From NCBI GenBank assembly GCA_900545245.1, contig UQYV01000010.1, positions 1 to 64,000 of the forward strand: a DNA stretch of 64,000 nt, in the 5' to 3' direction. Source of the stretch: an uncultured Bacteroidales bacterium. GTDB taxonomy: Bacteria > Bacteroidota > Bacteroidia > Bacteroidales > UBA932. The notes under the pieces are model-generated. The model did not search any database, was not told where the DNA came from, and saw only the letters and a program-made list of their open reading frames with translations. This document shows, piece by piece, positions 25,183-34,474 of the stretch. Each line of letters begins with the position of its first letter. Within the stretch, counting starts at the first letter, position 1. The position numbers were made by a program, and so were the translations under genes.

Positions 25183-27394
25183 TAGCGATTATTTTATAAA
25201 ACTCGCCCCAACCAGATGCCGCCTTATAGGCATCTTCAGAACCAGACGGAACTTTGAGAACCGAATATTCTCCGACATTGTCAAAGGCATCTGCCGAGCA
25301 ACTTGGCGGAACTGCGGCCCCTATCTGGAAAGAATAAATCTGATTGTCGCCATAAAACGCCTTAGATCCGATTGACTTGAGTTTTGTGCAGTTCCGCATA
25401 TCTATCCTATGTAAATTGTCACACCCTGCAAATGCCTCAGTGCCAATAGTCGCCAGTGCAGCCCCATTGGCATAGGTAACATCAGTAATAGCACATCCTC
25501 TGAACGCATAAGCATCTATTGTCTCGCAAGAGGCTGGAATCGAAATACTCGTTAACGATGAACAGCCTCTAAACGAAGATTCAGATATGATCTTCAAACA
25601 AGAACCGGATTCAAAGGAAATAGAACTCAAACTACTACAACGTTCAAAGGCAGATACACCTATTGTCTCGCAAGAGGCGGGAATCGAAATACTCGTTAAC
25701 GACGAACAGCCTTTAAACGAAGAATAAGACATGGTCTTCAAACAAGAGCCGGATTCAAAGGAAATAGAACTCAAACGACTACAACATTCAAAGGCAGATA
25801 CACCTATTGTCTCGCAAGAGGCTGGAATAAGAATCTTTTTGATAGACTTACATCCATAGAAGCATTTTTCAGAAATTGCCGTCAATGTCTTTGGCAGAAC
25901 AAACATCTCGCAATACTCTGAGTTTATAAAACAGCCGTTAGGCAGACTTTGAGCATCCACATCTGAAGCATCAAGATATTTCAAGCTACGCATACCGCCT
26001 AAGAAAAAGAAATCATCGTCGCTTAATGAGCCTGAGACTTTCAGCTTCCTTATATTCAACATATTATGAGCCTTCATGTACTCATGCAACGTGCCTGCAT
26101 CAGAAACTCGGACCTCAAATATCTTGTCTTGGTCCCAACTCTGCGAGAGATTGAATTTATCAAGAACTATCCCATCTTCATCAAGGCACCATATTGTCGC
26201 ATTTCTCGAAAAAGCCCCGTTATTCTCCGACACCCGAAGCACAATTTTTTCATCCGTAGTCTCCTCTGTCACCCATTCAATCCAAGACTGAGCATCGTCA
26301 GGTATCTTAACGAAAGAATTCAAGTTTGTCTCTACCTCAACGGATATATTACCGCCTTCATGCCCAACAGAAAACTCAGTTTGGGACAGGGAGAACTTCG
26401 GCTTTCCGCATTTCAGTTCGCATTTTGCTGTCCGTTCTGACTCTTTTGCCGTGATTGTGATTGTCGTCTCCTCTATGGTTTCCGGTGCCGTGATCGTTAT
26501 CGTCCCGGATGTTGATGTTTCCGGCGTGATTGAAACCTGCCAGCCATTTGATACCTCCGCCTCCAACGTGGCTTTATCAACAACGCCGGATAAAGTATAG
26601 TGGATCAAATGAGTACCGCCACCTTTCTTAAAAGCGAGACTCGAAGCGTCAAGTTTAAGTAACAGTGGAGAATAGGGTATAGTCAAGACCGAACCATCCA
26701 ACAACTCGAACTCAATACTACCCTCCTTTTTTATACAAGAACGTATGTTCCGAGAATAACCGCCAGAGATGACCATCGAATCCAAATCCGACTCATCATA
26801 AGAACTACACTCATATAGCAATTTGTTTCCTTCATAAAGGCACAATGTTTTTGATACTTCATTGAACGCCATTCTTATTTCATCTCTTATTGGGACCTTC
26901 TTTCCAAATGTCTGATAGTATTCATTTATCTTTTCCTTTTTAATATTATACGTATAACCATATTCATCAACCATTTCATCATAGCCATCATCTTTTAAAA
27001 AGTCATACACTATGAACCTAGACTTATCAACGATTACCCAACATAACTGTCCAACGTTATCACGGCTTAAGCCAACACGAGGAAGAGTAGTAACGCCTCT
27101 TGAAAATGTTTCTATATTTTGAATAGCATTCCCAGATATAAAAGATAAGGAACGTATCTTACCTGACTCATCATTAACAGTCGAGCATATAACATCTTCA
27201 TAACGCAATGCTCTGGTTAGAGTATTAATTACCTCGAAATCATTATTGATTTTAGAACATAGTCCTTCACACTGTTCTACAGACAGTACAGGCTCTTTCA
27301 TTGAAATAGGCAAATCTTTTGTCTTCTCACAAGACATAAATGAAAAAACTGTAAGTGAAAGAATCACTCGTAAACATTGTAGAAATACTTTCAT
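25175..27394 (-). CDS. BspA-like LRR lipoprotein
   Basis: Predicted surface lipoprotein, paralogous to the following gene. I start at ATG 27394 (MKVFLQCLRVIL), which gives a signal with lipobox FMSC, in a protein of 739 residues; the open frame extends 28 codons further. After a variable N-terminal domain with no collagen-like part come two BACON-like domains (about 230-400) and six or more LRR_5 repeats (ILIPASCETIGVSAFE, SLTSISIPASCETI), closing with the TonB-independent BspA tail SVLKVPSGSEDAYKAASGW. Near-identical repeat units suggest recent internal duplication or gene conversion. The 8-base overlap with the next start implies translational coupling. Confidence 0.82.
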   Translation of the reverse strand: MKVFLQCLRVILSLTVFSFMSCEKTKDLPISMKEPVLSVEQCEGLCSKINNDFEVINTLTRALRYEDVICSTVNDESGKIRSLSFISGNAIQNIETFSRGVTTLPRVGLSRDNVGQLCWVIVDKSRFIVYDFLKDDGYDEMVDEYGYTYNIKKEKINEYYQTFGKKVPIRDEIRMAFNEVSKTLCLYEGNKLLYECSSYDESDLDSMVISGGYSRNIRSCIKKEGSIEFELLDGSVLTIPYSPLLLKLDASSLAFKKGGGTHLIHYTLSGVVDKATLEAEVSNGWQVSITPETSTSGTITITAPETIEETTITITAKESERTAKCELKCGKPKFSLSQTEFSVGHEGGNISVEVETNLNSFVKIPDDAQSWIEWVTEETTDEKIVLRVSENNGAFSRNATIWCLDEDGIVLDKFNLSQSWDQDKIFEVRVSDAGTLHEYMKAHNMLNIRKLKVSGSLSDDDFFFLGGMRSLKYLDASDVDAQSLPNGCFINSEYCEMFVLPKTLTAISEKCFYGCKSIKKILIPASCETIGVSAFECCSRLSSISFESGSCLKTMSYSSFKGCSSLTSISIPASCETIGVSAFERCSSLSSISFESGSCLKIISESSFRGCSSLTSISIPASCETIDAYAFRGCAITDVTYANGAALATIGTEAFAGCDNLHRIDMRNCTKLKSIGSKAFYGDNQIYSFQIGAAVPPSCSADAFDNVGEYSVLKVPSGSEDAYKAASGWGEFYKIIANE

Positions 27395-27589
27395 ACCATT
27401 CATAGACCTAAATTTTATACGTTGAGACATTAGTAACCACCAATCTGAAGGTTTCTGCATCAATATCATAGACGACATTCTGAAATGTCAATACCTTCAA
27501 CCTTCGTTACGGAGTTCTGGTTTAATAGGTAATCCCTCAATGCTCTTTTAAGCGCATCCGTCAGTAACAACTATTTCTTGTTCATAGAT

Positions 27590-27890
27590 TACGAATTCTG
27601 TCGTCACGCCGACTCCGCCATGGCAGCTATAGTGCAAAAAGAAAGTGTGGAGTCGATTTCGCTTATCCTGAAGAAGGTTGTGGCTAACCCAAACGCAGAT
27701 AAACGATGCCCAATACCCCACACTCAAACAGATATGAGGTATCGGGGCACTGGAGGCCCTTGACCGCATAGTCCATAATGAGAATGAGTGCCGTCCGTTA
27801 TCCTTCGTTTTGAAAACTGCCACATTTTCTTCAAAGGATGCCCGAAAACACTTTCAATATGTATGTGCTGATCGCTCAGCGTCACAAAGT
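27590..27890 (-). repeat. Family 2 structured repeat, copy II (full length)
   Basis: The core is bounded by GAAAGTGT (27641-27648) and ACACTTTC (27848-27855). Nested inner stems are ATCCTGAAGAA with TTCTTCAAAGGAT and GTGGC (27680-27684) with GCCAC (27819-27823). A GCTGA/TCAGC stem-loop follows on the right. It lies upstream of the minus-strand BspA-like operon. Open frames inside it look like by-products of the conserved repeat rather than genes. Confidence 0.7.
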
Positions 27891-28218
27891 TAGAAATTAT
27901 TTTCGGAAAACGGACCGGCACTCAAAAGGTATTGAAGCGCATAGTTCGGAATTATCCGCCAGAGCAGGCCCCGCCGGCATATAAAAATCGATAAAAATAT
28001 ATAAAAAGAGAAAAATCTATGCAAGATTTCAATCAAAACAGCATAGACACAGCCACATAAAGGTTGCGCCTCCGACTATTAGTGCTATATTCGCATTCTT
28101 AAGATTTTGAAAAACAAGAATTGAACAAAAGACCAAAATCCCAAAAAGAAAATAAACTTTATCGTTAATTTATTCCCACAATAAGATTATTTTTATAACT
28201 TTGTAGATGATTTAGACA
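27891..28218. other. Gene-free AT-rich stretch with one hairpin and a -7 box
   Basis: No convincing gene is seen. It holds a hairpin with 7-base arms TCTATGC/GCATAGA (28016-28047, 18-base loop). Near its right end TAACTTTG at 28196-28203 is a -7 box, 15 bases before the MqsR-type toxin start. There is no good TTTG element at the expected distance. Confidence 0.5.
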
Positions 28219-28578
28219 ATGACGACACAAGAGGATGTAGAGAAATTTCTGGAACAGTTCCGGGTGAGAATGGAGATTTGGGGAATCCTTTTCAGGAATG
28301 ACAGGGGCAAAAATATTCAGACTTTGATTGACCTGAATATCACAGAAATCGAACGGTTGCAGATTATACGGACTATTGAAGTGGAAGACTATAGTGAGGG
28401 ACCGATCATCGACACCCTGCATCATGGAACGGATATGTGGGTGTTCGGGAAAGATGTGAAAGACAGGGAAATATACATAAAGATAACTATGGGAATGAAC
28501 GGACGACAGACTATATGTATATCATTTCATATAGCGGAGCATCCTATGCATCACCCGTTTAAGGAGGGAACAAAATGA
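28219..28578 (+). CDS. MqsR-family toxin
   Basis: A 119-residue protein with the pattern of the MqsR/RelE-like ribonuclease toxins of Bacteroidota: WVFGKDVKDREIYIKIT near residue 73 and the C-terminal CISFHIAEHPMHHPF block. MqsR toxins cut mRNA at GCU/GCN-like sites. It overlaps the next gene by 4 bases (ATGA), the standard toxin-first arrangement of MqsRA. The neighbour carries the antitoxin domains. Activity is inferred from homology only. Confidence 0.78.
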   Translation: MTTQEDVEKFLEQFRVRMEIWGILFRNDRGKNIQTLIDLNITEIERLQIIRTIEVEDYSEGPIIDTLHHGTDMWVFGKDVKDREIYIKITMGMNGRQTICISFHIAEHPMHHPFKEGTK

Positions 28579-29564
28579 CAAGTCCATTTACCGGAGGACA
28601 GTGCACGCTGAAAAATGAAGTCCGCGAAGTGACGTATAGAAAAGAAAAGTTCGAGTACGTGGCGCAGTTTTGGGTATGCAATGACACTGGAGAAGAATTC
28701 ACGACGTCTGAACAGGACGGGGCGAGCATTGCACAGGTTTACAACAGATATAGGGAAAAATACGGGATTCCATACGTCGATGAAATTGTCGGCTTAAGAA
28801 AACGGTATGGGCTGTCATGTGCCTCAATGTCCGCGATTTTGGGATTCGGTCCGAATCAATGGAGACTCTACGAGCAGGGTGAGGTGCCCAGTGTTTCAAA
28901 CGGTAGGATGATACGCAGTGCAATGAACCCTAGGGTCATGCTCGACCTCATAGAGAATGCGGGAAACTGTATTTCCGAATCGGAGAGAAAAAACATCAAG
29001 AAGAAAGTGGAAGATGCCGCGAGAGCCGAAGATTCCACCATTATAAGGAAATACAAAGAGTCACGAATCTTCATTCATAAAAGAGGCGCCGCAAACGGAT
29101 ACGCCCCGGAATCTCTTGAACGGCTGAAGAATATACTTCTTTATGTCCTTGACAGATGCGGAGATGTCTGGTACACGAAAATGAACAAGATTCTGTTTTA
29201 TATTGACTTTCTATCATATCGGGAACATGGCATAGCACTAACCGGACTCACGTACAGAGCCATAGGATTCGGTCCAGTGCCTGAAAAATGGGAACGTGTT
29301 TTTAGCGAATTTGATGCCGTGCAACAGGTACCAAAAGCGGAAGGGGAATACGAAGGCTGTATTTTGACAGGAATGGAAAAACCTAATCTGGAAGCATTCA
29401 GTATCGAGGAAAGAATCATACTCGATGAAGTCTGCGATAAGTTCAAGGACACATCAGCCCGCGCCATCTCTGCAATAAGCCACAATGAAGACGCTTGGAA
29501 AGACTGCCAGGCATCTCATGCCCTCATCCCTTATTCAAAAGCTTTTAATCTGAAAGCCTTTTAA
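28575..29564 (+). CDS. Antitoxin: MqsA-like N-terminus fused to Panacea (SocA/DUF4065) domain
   Basis: A 329-residue antitoxin. Residues 1-55 resemble the MqsA N-terminal domain but keep only two cysteines (Cys10, Cys35) in TGGQC and VCNDTGE contexts. Residues about 65-115 form an Xre-type HTH (LRKRYGLSCASMSAILGFG), and about 175-329 a Panacea/SocA-like domain (WYTKMNKILFYIDFLSY, TYRAIGFGPVP). Panacea is known as a portable neutralising domain shared by antitoxins of unrelated toxins. The protein probably both neutralises the toxin and represses the operon. Confidence 0.8.
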   Translation: MTSPFTGGQCTLKNEVREVTYRKEKFEYVAQFWVCNDTGEEFTTSEQDGASIAQVYNRYREKYGIPYVDEIVGLRKRYGLSCASMSAILGFGPNQWRLYEQGEVPSVSNGRMIRSAMNPRVMLDLIENAGNCISESERKNIKKKVEDAARAEDSTIIRKYKESRIFIHKRGAANGYAPESLERLKNILLYVLDRCGDVWYTKMNKILFYIDFLSYREHGIALTGLTYRAIGFGPVPEKWERVFSEFDAVQQVPKAEGEYEGCILTGMEKPNLEAFSIEERIILDEVCDKFKDTSARAISAISHNEDAWKDCQASHALIPYSKAFNLKAF

Positions 29565-29672
29565 ATTAGAGTGCTTCCACGAGCTATTTTCCTAAAAAGT
29601 GGTGAGATTTTGGGAATGGATTCCTGAAAAGTGGCGAGTTTTTGGGGCATATATCAAAGCAAAGTTGACACA

Positions 29673-29897
29673 ATGAAAAAATACAAGGACAACGAGGGCA
29701 GGAGGGTCGTGGAGGTCGATTCGCTTGCGTTTTTATATGAGAGATACGGTTACAGCTGGCTGAAACGGCACATTATGAACCGCAGACACAAAAGGGCGCT
29801 GAAGCGGGCGGACGTCATCACGGCTCCAGATGCCGAGGTGGCGTACGAGATTGAGAAGTACTACTTTATCCCGAAGGAGACGGTGCACATAAAATAG
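29673..29897 (+). CDS. Small protein resembling a glycosyltransferase-4 segment
   Basis: A 74-residue frame from ATG 29673. The segment LKRADVITAPDAEVAYEIEKYYFIPKE resembles the end of a GT4-type N-terminal domain, where a linker helix leads to the nucleotide-sugar domain. A full enzyme is absent, so it could be a fragment or a short independent protein. Upstream are two imperfect direct repeats (TCCTAAAAAGTGG at 29591 and TCCTGAAAAGTGG at 29622). Downstream lie two copies of the DUF4143-type palindrome motif. Function not assigned. Confidence 0.4.
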   Translation: MKKYKDNEGRRVVEVDSLAFLYERYGYSWLKRHIMNRRHKRALKRADVITAPDAEVAYEIEKYYFIPKETVHIK

Positions 29898-29906
29898 CCG
29901 GCATAA

Positions 29907-29955
29907 TTTCCCCAATTTCAGGAAACTTTTTGAAAATCTTTCCCCAAATAAAGGA
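29907..29955 (+). repeat. Paired TTTCCCCAA-N5-GGAAAC motifs, relic of a DUF4143-type operator
   Basis: TTTCCCCAATTTCAGGAAAC and TTTCCCCAAATAAAGGAAAC follow each other as direct repeats. The same 20-base motif forms each arm of the 52-bp palindrome at 21486, but no DUF4143 gene is next to this copy. Confidence 0.5.
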
Positions 29956-29979
29956 AACCGTGCAGAGACACAAGAGCTG

Positions 29980-30474
29980 TCAGAAAGCGTAAACTATTAT
30001 TGCCCATAGCATTGCCCCGGAGACTATAAGTTTAAGTCCGGAGCCGAGCATGAAGCCGACGAATGCTCCGAGGGATGATTTCAAGGCTTCGGGCGCGGTC
30101 TTGTTGCCGTAGGTGAGTTCGGCGATGAAAGCTCCGAGAATGGAGCCGAGAATCATGCCGACCGGGGTCAGGATTATGCCGGCTATCATCCCAATTGTCG
30201 CACCCTTTGAAGCGTAGCGGCTGCCGCCCGTGACCTTGGTCAGCATTCCGGGCATGAGGTAGTCAAGGAAGGTCACCGCGGCCGTCACCCCGAACCATAT
30301 CCCCAACACTGTCAATGACATCCTGTCTCCGGCGGCATTTGTCCCGCTGCCCCAGAAGTAAAGGACAAGCAGTCCGAGCCAGCTCAAGGGAGGCCCCGGC
30401 AATGCAGGAGCGACACTACCCACCATCCCGAGGATGCCGAGCAGTATTGCTGCAATTATAATAAACGTTTCCAT
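29980..30474 (-). CDS. DUF456 family membrane protein
   Basis: A 164-residue protein with four to five hydrophobic helices and glycine-zipper-like segments (TIGMIAGIILTPVGMILGSI, LGAFVGFMLGSGLKLIVSG) characteristic of DUF456. The N-terminal GMVGSVAPALPGPPLSWLG matches the family start. Function is unknown in all organisms. It lies 136 bases downstream of the aminopeptidase gene on the same strand. Confidence 0.85.
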   Translation of the reverse strand: METFIIIAAILLGILGMVGSVAPALPGPPLSWLGLLVLYFWGSGTNAAGDRMSLTVLGIWFGVTAAVTFLDYLMPGMLTKVTGGSRYASKGATIGMIAGIILTPVGMILGSILGAFIAELTYGNKTAPEALKSSLGAFVGFMLGSGLKLIVSGAMLWAIIVYAF

Positions 30475-30610
30475 TCTCTTTTAAAAAAACATCTGAACCT
30501 GAGGGGATGCATAAAAGGATGAGATGCAAGGCGGATGGCGAAGTCAAATACCGCAGCAACCTGATGGTTGTGAGGATTTTGACAAGACATCCAACGCCGC
30601 AGATCGCCTT

Positions 30611-32068
30611 TTATGCGCCTCTCTCCGCCATCAGACGCTCAATATCCGAAGATGCTATCGGAAGCCGACTATGCCCGAGCCTGCGAGCGCCCTCCGGAGT
30701 GACAAGAACATCGTCTTCGAGACGGATGCCGCCGAAATGGCTGTACTCCTTCTCAAGCCGGGCATAGTTCACGCGCCCCTTGTCGAGGGCATCGCGCTTA
30801 AACTGGGCAATGAGCGCAGGGATGAAATATATTCCCGGCTCATCCGTAATCACATTTCCCGAAACGAGCCGGCGTGCCATGCGGAGATTCGCAAGTCCCA
30901 CCCCGCCCTCACGCTTCTGGTCATCGTCATAGCCAACATAGTCCTCGCCGTAGTCCTCCATATCGTGAACATCAAGACCCATGTTGTGCCCCAGACCGTG
31001 AGGCATAAAGAGGCCTCCGATGCCGTCAGCGGCAAGCTCAGCAGGGTCACCGGAAACAAGGCCAGCAGCCTTCAGTCCTTCGAGCATCTTGGTAACAGTC
31101 GCGATGTGAACCTCGCGGTAGGTGATGCCGGGACGGACCATTGAGAAGGCAAACTCATTGCAACTGTGGACTAGGTCGTAGATTTCTTTCTGCTGCGAGG
31201 TGAACTTTCCGCCGCAAGGGTAGGTGCGCGTGAAGTCGGAGGCATAGTGGATGTTGCTCTCGGCACCGGCATCCACCACAAGGAGACGTCCCGGAGTGAT
31301 TATCTGGTGATGAGTGTGGTTGTGCAGAGTCTCACCATTCTGAGAGAGAATCGTGGTGAACGACACGCCCCAGCCTTTCGAGAGGGTGATGCCCTCCATT
31401 TGTCCGACAATCTCCTGTTCAAGCACACCGGGACGGCATCCCTCGCGTGCAATCGTGTGCATCTCGATTCCGAGGTCGCAGGCATCGTCAATCGCCTCTA
31501 TTTCACAGTCTTGCTTAACAAGGCGCATTGAAACGATTGCCCTTACGAGAGCCTTGGATGCCGCCGAATCGCCGTCGAGTTTACGGCTGGAAACAAGCTC
31601 GGGAGCAAGCCCCAAAACCTGTGCAAGATGCATCTGGTTGTAGTAGCGGGACTGTGGCACGAAATGGACGCGACGCCCCGCTGCCTTTGCCACCGCGACA
31701 GCCTCAAAAAACTTGCAATAAGGCGCGGAAACTCCATCCTGAGTGCTTCCGGCGTTCTCCCCCACTCCGACGAGTTCCGCCTTCGAACGCACTGACGGCT
31801 GAGGCCCCATCCACACAATGTCGTCAATGTCCACATCGTCAGCATATAGCGTCTCCGCTCCCGTCTCAAGGTCCAGCACAGCCGCAAAGCACGGCTCATC
31901 GATTCCCCAAAAATAGAGGAAAGTGCTGTCCTGCCTAAATTTATAGTCATTGCCCCGATAGTTTGCCGGAGCATCGACATTTCCCAAGAAAACGGCAACA
32001 CCGCTCTCGCCTTTCATCCTGCGGAGCAATTCCGCCCGCCTGCTCACATATACTTTTTTATCGAACAT
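30611..32068 (-). CDS. pepP: Xaa-Pro aminopeptidase (M24 family)
   Basis: A cytosolic two-metal aminopeptidase that removes N-terminal residues before proline. The 485-residue protein has the creatinase-like N-domain and an M24B C-domain. Metal ligands are visible in VVDAGAESNIHYASDFTRTY (two Asp), the His of MPHGLGHNMG, the Glu of ITDEPGIYF and the Glu of GIRLEDDVLV. It stands between DUF456 and asd, 44 bases downstream of the latter. Confidence 0.92.
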   Translation of the reverse strand: MFDKKVYVSRRAELLRRMKGESGVAVFLGNVDAPANYRGNDYKFRQDSTFLYFWGIDEPCFAAVLDLETGAETLYADDVDIDDIVWMGPQPSVRSKAELVGVGENAGSTQDGVSAPYCKFFEAVAVAKAAGRRVHFVPQSRYYNQMHLAQVLGLAPELVSSRKLDGDSAASKALVRAIVSMRLVKQDCEIEAIDDACDLGIEMHTIAREGCRPGVLEQEIVGQMEGITLSKGWGVSFTTILSQNGETLHNHTHHQIITPGRLLVVDAGAESNIHYASDFTRTYPCGGKFTSQQKEIYDLVHSCNEFAFSMVRPGITYREVHIATVTKMLEGLKAAGLVSGDPAELAADGIGGLFMPHGLGHNMGLDVHDMEDYGEDYVGYDDDQKREGGVGLANLRMARRLVSGNVITDEPGIYFIPALIAQFKRDALDKGRVNYARLEKEYSHFGGIRLEDDVLVTPEGARRLGHSRLPIASSDIERLMAERGA

Positions 32069-32112
32069 ATCCTTATGTTTATCAATTAATTATCACAACA
32101 CAATGTCAGATC

Positions 32113-33111
32113 TCAGTTCAAATAGCCACGTTTCAACAAAAGCTCCGCAATCTGCACGGCGTTTGTCGCCGCACCCTTGCGTATATTGTCCGACACGCAC
32201 CACAAATTCAGTCCGTTCTCAACAGACTCGTCGCGCCGTATCCTTCCGACAAAAACTTCGTCTTTCCCGAGCGCATTTATCGGCATCGGATAGACATTGT
32301 TCGCAGGGTCATCTTGAACCACAGCACCTGGGAAAGCCGCAATCGCAGCCCTGACATCCTCCAACTCAAACGGTTTCCCCAGCTCCAGGTTTATGGACTC
32401 CGAATGTCCGCCCATCACCGGGACACGCACCGTCGTCGCCGTCACACGAATCGACGGGTCGAGAATCTTGTGCGTTTCATTCACCATCTTCATCTCCTCC
32501 TTCGTGTAGCCGTTATCAAGGAAAGAGTCGATGTGCGGCAGAATGTTCATGTCAATCGGGCAGGGATATACCGCCGGGTACTCGCCCCATTTCGCGCCAT
32601 CGCGCTCAGCTTTCATCTGGTTCACAGCCTTGTAGCCGGTGCCAGTAACCGACTGATACGTAGATACAACGATGCGGCGGATCCCATATTTATAATGAAG
32701 CGGAGCAACGGCAATCAGCATCTGAATCGTCGAACAGTTCGGATTTGCGATAATCATATCATCCTTTTCGATGACATCTCCGTTAATTTCCGGAACGACA
32801 AGTTTCTTCGTCGGATCCATTCGCCAGAACGACGAATTGTCAACGACGCGACAGCCCACCGCAGCAAACTTCGGAGCAAGCTCTCCCGAAACGGAGCCGC
32901 CGGCCGAGAACAGCGCCAACTGAGGCTTTGCAGCGATGGCCGCCTCAGCCGAGACGACCTCATATTCCTTTCCCTTAAAGACTACTTTTCTGCCCACTGA
33001 TTTTTCGGAAGCCACCGGCAGGAGCTCCGTCACCGGGAAGTTCCTCTCAGCCAGCACCTCAAGCATTCTGGTGCCGACCAAGCCCGTGGCACCCACTACT
33101 GCTACTTTCAT
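32113..33111 (-). CDS. asd: Aspartate-semialdehyde dehydrogenase
   Basis: Asd reduces aspartyl phosphate to the semialdehyde with NADPH, feeding lysine, diaminopimelate, threonine and methionine synthesis. The 332 residues include the NADP loop GATGLVGTRMLEVL at the N-terminus, the catalytic Cys in NPNCSTIQ near residue 130, and the C-terminal substrate His in MGGHSESINLE. A promoter-like CAAAAATA (33195-33202 on the plus strand) and CAAA at 33225 would read toward the gene, with a slightly long 22-base spacer. Confidence 0.95.
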   Translation of the reverse strand: MKVAVVGATGLVGTRMLEVLAERNFPVTELLPVASEKSVGRKVVFKGKEYEVVSAEAAIAAKPQLALFSAGGSVSGELAPKFAAVGCRVVDNSSFWRMDPTKKLVVPEINGDVIEKDDMIIANPNCSTIQMLIAVAPLHYKYGIRRIVVSTYQSVTGTGYKAVNQMKAERDGAKWGEYPAVYPCPIDMNILPHIDSFLDNGYTKEEMKMVNETHKILDPSIRVTATTVRVPVMGGHSESINLELGKPFELEDVRAAIAAFPGAVVQDDPANNVYPMPINALGKDEVFVGRIRRDESVENGLNLWCVSDNIRKGAATNAVQIAELLLKRGYLN

Positions 33112-33289
33112 ACCTTTTAAAACTCAATTTCACAAATGTTCCCCTTGACCCTCACAATTTTCCGCCCCATATCTCCATTATCAAGGATTTGAGACAAAAA
33201 TAATAAATAATACGTGATTGTGTTCAAAAATGACGGAACAAGTAACTGGACATTGAATAAAAATACCATAAAATGAGGAGGTAAGAAAC

Positions 33290-33440
33290 ATGAAAAAAAT
33301 AAACTGCTTCAGATTTGTCAATTATTTTCGAGTATAGATTTCTTTTGGAAGAAGGAGTGTACTGGAGGTACACGACTGATGAGAAAATAAAGATAGACCA
33401 AAAAGAATGAGAAAGATGAGGCAGGTTATTTTTTGAAGGT
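33290..33440 (+). repeat. Family 1 hairpin repeat, copy D
   Basis: Stem GTGTAC (33357-33362), loop TGGAG, GTACAC (33368-33373). Left flank matches copy E over TCAGATTTGTCAATTATTTT; right flank matches it over AGAATGAGAAAGATGA and the GGTTATTTTTTGAAG tail. It lies between the divergent asd and ABC-transporter genes. The rest of the 459-base gap holds the promoter and operator of that transporter. Confidence 0.75.
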
Positions 33441-33477
33441 TTCTAAAAGGAAATATTGTTGAAAAATGCAGAAAAAG

Positions 33478-33532
33478 TTTGGAGATTAAAAATATCGCCG
33501 TATATTTGCAGTGTATTACAACACTAATACAC
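33478..33532 (+). promoter_or_regulatory. Promoter and GntR (YtrA-type) operator of the ABC exporter operon
   Basis: Consensus promoter: TTTG at 33478, 19 bases, TATATTTG at 33501-33508. Directly behind it lies a perfect inverted repeat GTGTATTA-N6-TAATACAC (33511-33532), which covers the expected transcription start. That is the right shape and place for repression by the GntR protein encoded as the third gene. Confidence 0.85.
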
Positions 33533-33570
33533 TATAAGAAAGGCCAAAAAGTAAATTAACATTATATAAA

Positions 33571-34434
33571 ATGATTACAATCAACAACTTAAGCTTCGCC
33601 TACGGCAACAATGCCGTGCTAAAGAACATCTCCATGGAGTTGAAACCTGGGAACATCTATGGACTGCTCGGAGAAAACGGAGTGGGCAAGACCACTCTTC
33701 TGACACTGCTCTGCGGACTCAAGAAACCGCAGGCGGGAACAATCGACATCGACGGCTACAGGCCATACGACCGCAAACCGGGCTTGCTCACTCAAGTCTA
33801 CTACCTCAGCGACGAGGTTGCGGAAATCACCATGAAGCCAATGGAATTCGCCCTAAACTACGGCAAGTTCTGGGAAGGGTTCTCGCTTGAGGCATTCGAA
33901 GCAATGCTCGACCTGTTCGAAGTTCCAAGGGACAACCGGATGGACAAGATGTCGGCGGGACAACTCAAGAAGACGCACATTTCATTCGCACTCGCAAGCG
34001 GAAGTCGCTACATTTTGATGGATGAACCGACCAACGGGCTGGACATTCCGTCGAAGGCGCAGTTTCGCAAGGCTCTGATGCAGTACACCTCGGAGGATGC
34101 AACGGTAGTGATTTCCACACATCAGGTAAAAGACCTCGAAAATGTCATAGATCCGGTCATAATCCTTGACCGTCAGGATGTTCTGCTCAACGCAAGCATA
34201 GCACAGATTTCCGAAAAACTTTTCTTCGATTACGGAACGGAGGTCAATCCGGACGCACTCTACAGCGAGTTCATCCCGGGCGGCTGCATTCAGGTTCTTC
34301 CAAACACTGACGGCCGTGAGAGCAAGGTCAACATCGAGGCTCTGTTCAATGCCGTCCACAAGAACAAGGAGTTGTTCAAGGCAACTTTCGGAAACAGTAT
34401 GACTACCGGTGTCAAAGCGGAAACGATCAGATAA
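33571..34434 (+). CDS. ABC transporter ATP-binding protein
   Basis: A 287-residue ATPase of the YtrB/ABC-2 type. Walker A is GLLGENGVGKTTL near residue 33, a signature-like SAGQLKKTH near 129 and Walker B YILMDEPTNGLD near 149. The last 80 residues are a family-specific extension. The gene is first in an operon with a permease and a GntR repressor. Such YtrA-regulated exporters usually respond to envelope stress or cell-wall antibiotics; the cargo here is unknown. Confidence 0.9.
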   Translation: MITINNLSFAYGNNAVLKNISMELKPGNIYGLLGENGVGKTTLLTLLCGLKKPQAGTIDIDGYRPYDRKPGLLTQVYYLSDEVAEITMKPMEFALNYGKFWEGFSLEAFEAMLDLFEVPRDNRMDKMSAGQLKKTHISFALASGSRYILMDEPTNGLDIPSKAQFRKALMQYTSEDATVVISTHQVKDLENVIDPVIILDRQDVLLNASIAQISEKLFFDYGTEVNPDALYSEFIPGGCIQVLPNTDGRESKVNIEALFNAVHKNKELFKATFGNSMTTGVKAETIR

Positions 34435-34474
34435 GACACTGCCGCGGACTACCAATCTTTAAAACACGAATACA

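Noticed and set aside
27548..27921. Two overlapping minus-strand frames inside family 2 copy II
   Set aside because: They fall entirely within the repeat, and the other copies do not keep the frames intact. The stems are conserved instead.
31963..33000. Plus-strand open frame opposite asd and pepP
   Set aside because: It spans the gap between two well-supported minus-strand genes and reads as Arg/His-rich noise.
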